The translations under genes were made by a program, and so were the position numbers. A stretch of DNA of 6,083 bases from Acidimicrobiia bacterium. Lineage in GTDB: Bacteria > Actinomycetota > Acidimicrobiia > Spongiisociales > SHLN01. Positions within the stretch are counted from its first letter, which is position 1. Every line of letters begins with the position of its first letter. The notes beneath the pieces are model-generated. The model saw only the letters and a list, made by a program, of their open reading frames with translations. It was not told the origin of the DNA and did no database searches. The stretch lies in contig JAUXJL010000135.1 of assembly GCA_030624805.1 (NCBI GenBank), forward strand, positions 1 through 6,083, written 5' to 3'. This document shows, piece by piece, positions 1 through 6,083 of the stretch.

Positions 1-1172
1 GCTGGTGGGTCGGACAGCTCAATCCGAGTTCCCGGAAGTTTGTTGGGCACCGGGTCAGAAAAGCCGCCATTTACGACCACGAGATCAAGAATCCCATCAA
101 GGTTGAGATCAGCCACACCCGAGGCCCACGAGCTTGATATCACCGAGTCGGGACTACCGGGAGGTCGAATACGTGAGGCTCCGGTCTCGGACTCCGCCCG
201 GAACGTCGTCTGGCCGCCTACGAGAACCTCGTTGTCACCAAGATCGGATAGGTACGCGTCGAGCACAGCGTCACCGTTCAAATCGGCCAACGTGACACCC
301 ATGCCGTCTATCTCGAGGCCGACACCGGCGGTGGCCGCCCCGTCCTCGTAGGTAGAGCCACCGAGAAGCAGGGAGTCGCCGCCATCGCTCCACCCGAGGT
401 CACGTGTGATCCAGATATCGAGATGACCGTCATGGTTCACGTCGACGACTGCGGCCGCCATTGACCGTCGCTCACTATTAGGTAGCGACACCACGTCAAA
501 GCTGCGGGCCGAACCCTGCACGAACACTATGTCGGCGGCCGACGACCCGGTGCCGTACCCGAGCCGAAGCAGATCGGGCAGTTCGCCGCCAGACAAGCGG
601 GCGATGACGATGCCGGTTGTTGGCTCCCCGCCATCCAACTCCGTGGTTTCGGGGTCCCCCGTACTCGTCACCCACGGGCCACCCCACAGGATCACATCAT
701 CGCCGGCTGATCGGCCGAGGGCAATGTCGACCCAGCCGTCCATATCGAGGTCGCCGGCATCGACGGCCACCGTGTCGGACACCTCGAGATCCCTGAACTC
801 GAATCCTCCCCCCTCTCGGGCCAGGAAGACGGCAGCGTCTCCTCCGGCCACCACCATATCGAGCGCTCCGTCCCGGTTGATGTCGGCGATGGCCACTCCC
901 CCGCTCACCTCACGATCCGAGGTATTCCTCCAATCTGCCAACCCCCACTCCTCCGTCACGTCGACGAAGGCGGGCAGATCGCCGGTCCATTCATACAACA
1001 CCTCGCTCAGTCGGCCCGGATCGGCGTCAGTGATGGTCGGCTGATCCGGGCCAAAGGCAAGAAGCAAGACAAGAGCCAGGGCGCTGCCAATGATGAGTGC
1101 GGCCACGATGGCCGCCGCCACCTTCTTGCGGATGCTGTGGCCGGTGGCCGAAGCCAATTCGCTGTCTGGCAT
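1..1172 (-). CDS. Membrane-anchored FG-GAP/VCBS repeat protein, CRTAC1-like (3' end outside window)
   Basis: The minus strand is open from 1172 to the left edge, giving 390 complete residues with no stop. The N-terminus has a basic patch (RKK, residues 15-17) followed by a long hydrophobic stretch (about 18-40), which looks like a signal anchor or uncleaved signal peptide with the rest outside the membrane. Residues 69-78 read FVDVTEEWGL, typical of the blade entry in CRTAC1-type proteins. Calcium-loop motifs of the DxDxDG(x)xD kind recur at about 97-105 (DINRDGALD), 141-149 (DLDMDGWVD), 244-252 (DVNHDGHLD), 297-305 (DLNGDAVLD) and 355-363 (DLNLDGILD). They are spaced roughly 44-58 residues apart, with a degenerate unit near 185-200, as in a beta-propeller. 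Such domains bind calcium and usually mediate extracellular binding; the ligand cannot be told. A C-terminal ASPIC/UnbV domain, common in this family, would lie outside the window. ATG 1172 is chosen because it leaves 61 bases to the divergent gene; ATG 1226 is an in-frame alternative. Neither has a clear ribosome binding site. Confidence 0.88.
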   Translation of the reverse strand, partial: MPDSELASATGHSIRKKVAAAIVAALIIGSALALVLLLAFGPDQPTITDADPGRLSEVLYEWTGDLPAFVDVTEEWGLADWRNTSDREVSGGVAIADINRDGALDMVVAGGDAAVFLAREGGGFEFRDLEVSDTVAVDAGDLDMDGWVDIALGRSAGDDVILWGGPWVTSTGDPETTELDGGEPTTGIVIARLSGGELPDLLRLGYGTGSSAADIVFVQGSARSFDVVSLPNSERRSMAAAVVDVNHDGHLDIWITRDLGWSDGGDSLLLGGSTYEDGAATAGVGLEIDGMGVTLADLNGDAVLDAYLSDLGDNEVLVGGQTTFRAESETGASRIRPPGSPDSVISSSWASGVADLNLDGILDLVVVNGGFSDPVPNKLPGTRIELSDPP

Positions 1173-1233
1173 GCCCGAAACAGTAGAGCCATGCCACCTC
1201 AAGGAACTGGCCGGCGAGTCGACCATTCACACT

Positions 1234-1977
1234 ATGAACCGATCAGGACTTCTGGCGCTCAGTGCCGCGGTGACCCTCGGAATGGTTCTCGTGGCCGGCC
1301 AGATCGAAGATCTGGCAGAACGAACAGACATAACCGCGAGCTATGAGGTCAAGGGTGACGCCATAGTGCTGCTCGAAGGCACACCCGAGGACTGGCATGC
1401 CGATGCCTGGGCACGGTGGGTGGAGTTGGTGCCGACCTCCGCCCGATGGCGAGTCGGTCGCTTCGATGCCATTGCCGGGTCAGTCGAAGGCCAGGTCGAA
1501 CCGCTCTCCGACAGCCTGGCCGTGTGGAGTCTGCGTATTGCCGAGCTCGACGACAACCTCCGCGATGTGGCGCTGGTACACGAGCTCGGACATCTCATTT
1601 CGCTCGGGCCAACCGAGGTGGTGCCGGCCACCGATCCAGGTGTTGAGCAGGGATGCGTTACCTACTTCTCAATCGAGGGTTGCGCCATACCTGGACGGGT
1701 CTTCGAGAGGTTCGTAAGTTCATTTTGGAACGTCGAGGACGGCTGGGAGACCAGCGATGGCGCAGTCACCGACCGCCATTCAGCATCACCCGAGTCGTTC
1801 GTCACCAATTACGCCGCCACCAATCCCGGCGAAGACATCGCTGAAACCTGTGTGTTCTTCATCTATTCGCTCCGGCCGACGGGTAACACAGTGGCCGACC
1901 AAAAGATCTCGTTGTTGTGGGAATTCCCCGAGCTGGTGCAACTACGGTCGTGGCTGCGTCGGGGACTGGCGAACTAG
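1234..1977 (+). CDS. Putative exported zinc metallopeptidase (HELGH motif), family unknown
   Basis: This encodes 247 residues. ATG 1234 is preferred over the upstream in-frame ATG at 1090 because it places a signal-peptide-like N-terminus first (MNRSG, then a hydrophobic run at about 5-21), and because 1090-1172 is already coding on the other strand. HELGH at 116-120 fits the HExxH zinc-protease signature, with H116 and H120 as ligands and E117 as catalytic base. About 80 residues later NPGEDIAE (197-204) supplies E200 or E204 as a probable third ligand. An E-rich (E)(D/F)(F/I)AE helix downstream of HExxH is seen in gluzincin-type peptidases such as lethal-factor-like enzymes. C141 and C150 could form a disulfide loop, consistent with export. 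There is no lipobox cysteine. No Shine-Dalgarno sequence stands close to the start. The gene is divergent from the propeller gene (61 bases) and convergent with dnaE2 (11 bases). Substrate is unknown; peptidase activity is inferred from motifs only. Confidence 0.8.
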   Translation: MNRSGLLALSAAVTLGMVLVAGQIEDLAERTDITASYEVKGDAIVLLEGTPEDWHADAWARWVELVPTSARWRVGRFDAIAGSVEGQVEPLSDSLAVWSLRIAELDDNLRDVALVHELGHLISLGPTEVVPATDPGVEQGCVTYFSIEGCAIPGRVFERFVSSFWNVEDGWETSDGAVTDRHSASPESFVTNYAATNPGEDIAETCVFFIYSLRPTGNTVADQKISLLWEFPELVQLRSWLRRGLAN

Positions 1978-1988
1978 CGGCCTGCGGC

Positions 1989-4900
1989 CTAGCGAAAATC
2001 CCGGCTCTTCACCTTCTCAACAACCAACGGATGAAACCGGCGAGCAACCAAATTGGTGACCCCATCCCGGCGCTCGAGAATCCCCTCGATGATGAGCCCA
2101 ACCTCTTTGCGGGCCACCTCCCGCTGGGCATCCCACACCGCCGGGAGCACAACCACATTTAGTAGACCGGTTTCGTCCTCCAGGTTGAAAAACATCACTC
2201 CGTTGGCTGTGCTTGGCCGTTGGCGATGAGTGACGATCCCACCCACTCGCACCCTGGCACCATGCCGTTTCCGGCTCAGTGCTTCTGCAACGCTCAAACA
2301 ATCCGCTTCGTCGAGCTGCTCGCGAACAAACTCGACCGGATGGCGAGACGAAACCCCAGTCGACCACAGGTCGGCCTGCATCTCTTCTAGCTCGCTCATA
2401 CCCGGCAATGGTGGCGCTTCCGACCCGGCCGCCAGTGCCAGCCGATCGGGCCCGAGCCCGGCGGCGGCCCCGGCTGCCCACATCCCATCTCGCCGACCCA
2501 CCCCAAGGGGCTCGAGGGCACCGGCCGCCGCCAAACCCTCCAGGGCATCTTGTCGAAGCCCGGTTCGCTGCGCCAGGTCCTCAACCGATACAAACTCATC
2601 GCCAAACTGACGAGCGGCCTCGATGCGAGTGATCTCGGCATCACCAAGATTGCGCACGTAGCGGAGACCCATCCGCAAGGCAACTGCCGGACGAAGCGGA
2701 TCCCCTTCTGGGCCGCGGCCCCGTCGATAGTGCATGCCGTAGTAGGTGGCGATATCAGAAGGATCGGCATCGATCGGTTCGACGGTGCAGTCATATTCTG
2801 AGCGGTTGACATCTGGGCCCTCAACGATCACCCCATGGCGTTGGGAATCCTGTACAAGCGACATCGGGGTGTAGAAGCCCATGGGTTGGGCATTGAGCAG
2901 CCCGCACAGGAACTCGGTTGGCCAGTGGTACTTGAGCCAGGAAGAGGCATACACGATGTAGGCAAAACTCACCGAATGGCTCTCCGGGAACCCGAAGGAG
3001 GCGAACCCCTGCAGTTTCTCCCAGATTTCATCGGCGGCCGCCCCGGTTATCCCATTAACTGCCATCCCCTCGAATAGCTCCTCGGCCAGCTTGGCCATGG
3101 CCTCGATGCTGCGCTTGGATGACATGGCCATTCGTAGCCGGTCGGTCTGGCCGCCGCTGAATCCCGCACACACCCTGGCCAGCTCCATCAGCTGCTCCTG
3201 GAAAACCGGCACCCCCAGGGTCTTCTCCAGTATGGGCCGGGCCAGCGGGTGCGGGTAGGTGACGGGAGCCTCACCGTTGCGCCGCTGCAGGAAAGGGTGC
3301 ACGGAATTTCCCTGAATGGGGCCGGGCCGGATGAGCGCCACTTCGATTGCAAGGTCGTAAAAGGTCTTGGGTTTCATACGAGGCAGAGTCGCCATCTGCG
3401 CCCGTGACTCCACCTGAAACACACCAACCGTGTCGGCCTTGGTGAGCATCTCGTAGATAACGGGCTCCTGGGGAATGGTGGCGAGGTCAACCTCAATGCC
3501 ATGGAACTCTTCGATGACGTCGACGGTGAGATGCAGGGCGTTGAGCATGCCGAGACCGAGCAGATCAAACTTGACGATGCCAATGGCTGCACACGATTCC
3601 TTGTCCCACTGCAGAACCGACCGATCCTGCATCCGTCCCCACTCGAGCGGCACCACCTCGTACAACGGCCGATCTGCGATAACCACCCCGCCGGAGTGGA
3701 TTCCGAGGTGACGGGGAAAGCCGTCCAGCCGTTGGCAGATTTCGTAGATGAGGTCGGCGGTGAGGCCGGCCGGCAGTTCTACCTGGGCGGCGATCGATTT
3801 CGGGTCACGCGTGTCGAGATACTTAGTGAGCCCATTCACCTGAGCCTGGGTGAGCCCGAATGCCTTACCGACATCCTGCAGAACTGAGCGCGCCCGGTAG
3901 GTGATGACGTTGGCAACCATGGCGGCCCGTTCCCGTCCGTAGCGCTGATAGCAATACTGGATGACCTCCTCGCGTCGTTCGGCTTCGAAATCCACGTCAA
4001 TGTCGGGCGGACGGCCGCGCTCTTCGGAAAGAAAACGCTCGAACGGGAGACCGAGCCGAATGGGATCGACCCGGGTGAGACCAATACACCGACATACTGC
4101 CGAATCGGCTCCCGAGCCCCGGATCTGACAGTAGATATCGCGAGAGCGGGCAAACTCGACCAAGTCCCATACGATGAGAAAATACCCGGGGAATCCGAGC
4201 TCATCGATGATCTTCAACTCATGCTCGAGCCGGTCGGCAGCCCGCGGTTCGATGCCACCTGCTCCGTCCGGGTATACATCTCGGGCCCCCTCGAGCACCA
4301 GGTGGCGTAGGTACTCCATTTCACCTCGGAAGTGTCCCGGCATCGGGAAATCAGGCAGTCGGGGGGCCACGAGCCGCAGATCGAATGCCAGGTGCTCTCC
4401 CAGTTCCGCGGCGGTAGCAACCGCTCCGGGAAAAGGCGCGAACCGTCGGGCCATCTCAGCCGGGGACCGGAGGAAGCGCTCATCGGTGGCAGGGCGAAAC
4501 CCGTCGGCGGCATCCAGATTCCTCCGTCCCCCTATGGCAGCCAGAATCTCGGACAGGTCTGCCTGGGCCCGAGTGTGATAGTGGACGTTGTTGGTGGCAA
4601 CTACCGGGATCCGCAGTTGAGCGGCCACTTCGGATAACAACTCGTTGCGCGGGTCGTCCTCGGGCATGGCGTGGTCCCACACTTCGGCGTACAGACGATC
4701 GCTGAAAACCTCACGAAGCTTGCCCAACTCTCGACGCACTGCGCCGGCGTCCCCTGCCTCCGCCGCCCGGGGGGCCGCTCCTTGGTGACAACCGGTGAGG
4801 GCGATGAGCCCGCCCTTGCGAGCGGCCTTGGCCAGGTCGTCCCAGACATAAACCGGCCGGTCCTTCTCACCCCGGAATTGGGCGCGAGTGATGAGCTCAC

Positions 4901-5300
4901 CGAGGGCCGCATACCCGGCGGGCGAACCGGCCAACAGGACGAGATGATCGGTGATCTCAACACCAGTTGGTTTTGACCCATGCATCTGGCGAATCCGGCC
5001 CCGTCGCTTCTTGTTCGGGCTCTGGGCCAACTCGGGGTTGCTGCCCGGCCCGGGGATAGGGTCGGTGTCCTGGTTTTCCGAATTGTCGGATAGGCCGATC
5101 TCAGCCCCGTACACCGCCGGCAATCCAACCGTCCTGGCGGCCTCGTTGAACTGGACCGCACCGTAGAACCCATCGTGATCGGTCACAGCCAGGGCGGTGT
5201 ATCCGAGAGCGGCCGCCTGTTCCACAAGCTCCGCCGGCCACGATGCGCCGTCGAGAAAGGAGAAGTTGCTGTGACAATGCAGTTCGGCGTAGGCGGGCAT
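1989..5300 (-). CDS. dnaE2: Error-prone DNA polymerase III alpha subunit DnaE2 (ImuC)
   Basis: This C-family DNA polymerase extends DNA past lesions during SOS mutagenesis, normally with ImuA/ImuB and the beta clamp. It has 1103 residues from ATG 5300, the usual DnaE2 length. The order is: N-terminal PHP domain with ELHCHSNFSFLDGAS (about 6-20) and DHDGF (41-45); a polar, low-complexity insertion (about 71-110); and the polymerase palm with GSGADS (395-400) and PDIDVDF (432-438). The catalytic aspartates should be D433 and D435, and the third D579 in KFDLLGLG. Next come FGFPESHSVSFAYIVYASSW (769-788) and LLNAQPMGFYTP (801-812), both strongly DnaE2-like, a helix-hairpin-helix region (about 875-930), an OB fold (about 1013-1085), and the family-typical ending SRDFR. 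The RGS motif reads IRGSGADSAVC, slightly different from the common GRGSAANSAVC, but its serines are kept. An upstream in-frame TTG at 5336 is rejected because it is part of the -35 box. The gene looks intact and is controlled by the LexA-box promoter just upstream. imuA and imuB are not in the window. Confidence 0.97.
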   Translation of the reverse strand: MPAYAELHCHSNFSFLDGASWPAELVEQAAALGYTALAVTDHDGFYGAVQFNEAARTVGLPAVYGAEIGLSDNSENQDTDPIPGPGSNPELAQSPNKKRRGRIRQMHGSKPTGVEITDHLVLLAGSPAGYAALGELITRAQFRGEKDRPVYVWDDLAKAARKGGLIALTGCHQGAAPRAAEAGDAGAVRRELGKLREVFSDRLYAEVWDHAMPEDDPRNELLSEVAAQLRIPVVATNNVHYHTRAQADLSEILAAIGGRRNLDAADGFRPATDERFLRSPAEMARRFAPFPGAVATAAELGEHLAFDLRLVAPRLPDFPMPGHFRGEMEYLRHLVLEGARDVYPDGAGGIEPRAADRLEHELKIIDELGFPGYFLIVWDLVEFARSRDIYCQIRGSGADSAVCRCIGLTRVDPIRLGLPFERFLSEERGRPPDIDVDFEAERREEVIQYCYQRYGRERAAMVANVITYRARSVLQDVGKAFGLTQAQVNGLTKYLDTRDPKSIAAQVELPAGLTADLIYEICQRLDGFPRHLGIHSGGVVIADRPLYEVVPLEWGRMQDRSVLQWDKESCAAIGIVKFDLLGLGMLNALHLTVDVIEEFHGIEVDLATIPQEPVIYEMLTKADTVGVFQVESRAQMATLPRMKPKTFYDLAIEVALIRPGPIQGNSVHPFLQRRNGEAPVTYPHPLARPILEKTLGVPVFQEQLMELARVCAGFSGGQTDRLRMAMSSKRSIEAMAKLAEELFEGMAVNGITGAAADEIWEKLQGFASFGFPESHSVSFAYIVYASSWLKYHWPTEFLCGLLNAQPMGFYTPMSLVQDSQRHGVIVEGPDVNRSEYDCTVEPIDADPSDIATYYGMHYRRGRGPEGDPLRPAVALRMGLRYVRNLGDAEITRIEAARQFGDEFVSVEDLAQRTGLRQDALEGLAAAGALEPLGVGRRDGMWAAGAAAGLGPDRLALAAGSEAPPLPGMSELEEMQADLWSTGVSSRHPVEFVREQLDEADCLSVAEALSRKRHGARVRVGGIVTHRQRPSTANGVMFFNLEDETGLLNVVVLPAVWDAQREVARKEVGLIIEGILERRDGVTNLVARRFHPLVVEKVKSRDFR

Positions 5301-5306
5301 GAAGGT

Positions 5307-5336
5307 ATTATCGAACATATGTTCGATACATGTCAA
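5307..5336 (-). promoter_or_regulatory. dnaE2 promoter, probably leaderless
   Basis: Reading the minus strand, TTGACA (5336-5331) matches the -35 consensus exactly. It is followed by an 18-base spacer and GATAAT (5312-5307), one mismatch from TATAAT. With the last T of the -10 at -7, position +1 falls at 5300, the A of the dnaE2 ATG. Only ACCTTC lies between the -10 and the ATG, leaving no room for a ribosome binding site, so a leaderless mRNA is inferred. Leaderless messages are known to be common in actinobacteria. The exact start of transcription is a prediction. Confidence 0.78.
5309..5328. promoter_or_regulatory. LexA operator (SOS box) between dnaE2 and the divergent membrane protein gene
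   Basis: This is a perfect 20-base palindrome whose 14-base core, CGAACATATGTTCG (5312-5325), fits the Gram-positive/actinobacterial LexA box CGAAC-N4-GTTCG with no mismatch in either arm. It fills most of the spacer between the -35 and -10 of the dnaE2 promoter, so bound LexA should exclude RNA polymerase; RecA-stimulated LexA self-cleavage after DNA damage would release it. dnaE2 is a known SOS gene in many bacteria, which supports the call. The box also lies upstream of the plus-strand membrane protein gene and could act on it too. The lexA gene itself is not in the window. Confidence 0.9.
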
Positions 5337-5395
5337 ATGGCTCCTATTACCATGAAACCCTCAAGACAATGGGTCCTCGCGACGTCTCACTACCC

Positions 5396-5890
5396 ATGAA
5401 GGCCCCCTTTCCTGCTCGCGCCGCCCTGCTGGGTGTCATGGGGGCGTTGTTGGGCAGCATCCTGTGGCTTCTCATTGCCATCGCCGGCAATCTCGAACGG
5501 GCTATCCCGGCCATACTCGTTGGAGTGTTTGGGGGAGTCGCCACTCGCATCGAACCGCGCCGGGGTCGTCCCGCCCAGGTAGTCACCCTCGTCGCAACTC
5601 TTATCGGGCTAACGGTGGTGCAGTACTTCGTAGTCCGGTACTCGATCATCACCGAACGGGCCGGCCTGGGCATCGATCGCTCGGCGCCCGTGCTCCTCGC
5701 ACCGGCCGCGATGTGGTCGGTGACATTCGGGTGGCTCCGTGTTTTCCCCGTCGACGTCGTGTTCTGGGTGGTGTCTGCCGCATTGGCATACTGGTTGCCG
5801 GGTAGGCCAAGCGAGGCCCATCTCCAGCCACCCGACCGACGTCCGACCAGGCCCCGCGGCTCCTCAGGTAACAGTGCCTCGCTGCCATGA
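5396..5890 (+). CDS. Small multi-pass membrane protein of unknown function
   Basis: From ATG 5396 this gives 164 residues with four to five hydrophobic segments: about 9-30, 36-50, 62-80, 98-114 and 119-135. Segments 1 and 2 contain small-residue patterns (GVMGALLGS, LVGVFGGVATR). A basic loop (RIEPRRGRP, 51-59) separates segments 2 and 3, and the C-terminal tail (about 136-164) is polar and rich in Pro, Arg and Ser, probably cytoplasmic. There are no cysteines, no catalytic motif and no nucleotide-binding motif. The layout resembles a broad class of small uncharacterised bacterial membrane proteins with a glycine-rich second helix, but I cannot name a family. In-frame ATGs at 5330 and 5369 are possible starts; 5396 is chosen because a short basic N-terminus then runs straight into helix 1, and the 22 codons upstream have a weaker third-position GC bias. 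It is divergent from dnaE2 across the LexA box, so it may be damage-inducible (inference). Its 3' end overlaps the ABC gene by 27 bases, tail to tail. Confidence 0.72.
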   Translation: MKAPFPARAALLGVMGALLGSILWLLIAIAGNLERAIPAILVGVFGGVATRIEPRRGRPAQVVTLVATLIGLTVVQYFVVRYSIITERAGLGIDRSAPVLLAPAAMWSVTFGWLRVFPVDVVFWVVSAALAYWLPGRPSEAHLQPPDRRPTRPRGSSGNSASLP

Positions 5891-6083
5891 CGCGTAGAGG
5901 CGACCGTAAATTCCGCCCCCCGCCAGCAGCTCACGATGCGACCCATCCTGAACCAAGCGACCCCCATCGAACACGAGCACACGTTCAGCGGCTTCAGCGG
6001 TCGACATGCGGTGGGCGATGGTTACGACGGTCCGCTGGGACGTGAGCTGGTTCAGCGCTCGACTGATTCTGACTTCAGTCGCC
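5864..6083 (-). CDS. ABC exporter ATP-binding subunit, C-terminal end (5' part outside window)
   Basis: Only the last 72 residues are inside the window, reading from 6082 to the TGA at 5866-5864. The fragment begins ATEVRISRAL, the segment just after the Walker B/D-loop in ABC exporters. It continues with RTVVTIAHRMSTAEAAERVLVFDGG, where the H-loop histidine in IAHRMST is the switch residue contacting ATP gamma-phosphate. It then gives the usual ending GRLVQDGSHRELLAGGGIYGRLYASW. The IAHR(L/M)ST form and the G-x-H-x-E-L-L-x-x-G-x-Y ending are typical of fused permease-ATPase (ABCB/MsbA-like) exporters rather than importers. The substrate cannot be determined. The 3' end overlaps that of the plus-strand membrane protein gene by 27 bases. 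Confidence 0.93.
   Translation of the reverse strand, partial: ATEVRISRALNQLTSQRTVVTIAHRMSTAEAAERVLVFDGGRLVQDGSHRELLAGGGIYGRLYASWQRGTVT

Noticed and set aside
529..1044. Plus-strand open frame of 171 codons, rich in Ser and Pro
   Set aside because: It lies wholly opposite the FG-GAP propeller gene; its composition is that of an antisense shadow and it has no recognisable domain.
1090..1233. Upstream extension of the peptidase gene to ATG 1090
   Set aside because: 1090-1172 encodes the signal-anchor N-terminus of the divergent propeller protein on the other strand, and the extension would bury the signal peptide of the peptidase in the interior.
1173..1233. Possible -10-like hexamer TACTGT on the minus strand just before ATG 1172, suggesting a second leaderless gene
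   Set aside because: No -35 element lies at a suitable distance (the best candidates give spacers of 11 or 15 bases), so the promoter is not supported beyond chance.
1979..1989. Short inverted repeat GGCC-TGC-GGCC in the gap between the peptidase and dnaE2 stop codons
   Set aside because: The stem is only four base pairs, does not extend outward and has no T-run on either side, so it is not a credible terminator.
3501..3887. Plus-strand open frame of 128 codons opposite dnaE2, with a protein-like composition
   Set aside because: It lies entirely opposite the conserved palm region of dnaE2, which explains the base pattern; there is no promoter or start signal for it.
5347..5982. Minus-strand open frame of 211 codons across the membrane protein and ABC genes
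   Set aside because: It is antisense to the hydrophobic segments of the plus-strand gene and out of frame with the clear ABC ATPase ending. Its Arg/Ser/Thr-rich translation shows no domain.

Overview
The window reads as a high-GC bacterial chromosome segment. It is probably actinobacterial, and an acidimicrobial-type lineage would fit, but no marker gene here fixes the taxonomy. The main clues are strong G/C bias at third codon positions, few Shine-Dalgarno sequences ahead of the starts, an actinobacterial-style DnaE2, and an SOS operator of the Gram-positive CGAAC-N4-GTTCG type rather than the enterobacterial CTGT-N8-ACAG type.

Layout from left to right: (1) positions 1-1172, minus strand, the N-terminal 390 residues of a membrane-anchored FG-GAP/VCBS beta-propeller protein of the CRTAC1 type, running off the left edge. 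(2) Positions 1234-1977, plus strand and divergent from (1), a probably exported 247-residue protein with an HELGH zinc-protease motif and a downstream EDIAE motif. (3) Positions 1989-5300, minus strand and convergent with (2), a complete error-prone DNA polymerase DnaE2 (ImuC). (4) Positions 5307-5336, the dnaE2 promoter with a perfect LexA-box palindrome between its -35 and -10 elements. (5) Positions 5396-5890, plus strand and divergent from dnaE2, a small multi-pass membrane protein of unknown function. (6) Positions 5864-6083, minus strand, the last 72 residues of an ABC exporter ATPase, overlapping the end of (5) tail to tail.

The best-supported story is DNA-damage control of dnaE2. The spacing -35 TTGACA / 18 bp / -10 GATAAT puts the expected transcription start on the A of the ATG at 5300, so the message is probably leaderless, and LexA bound in the spacer would block RNA polymerase directly. 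The divergent membrane protein shares this operator and might also be SOS-controlled. No imuA or imuB partner lies in the window. The remaining genes look like envelope or export functions with no visible link to mutagenesis. No RNA genes, mobile elements, CRISPR arrays or long repeats were seen, and no intergenic gap exceeds about 100 bases.
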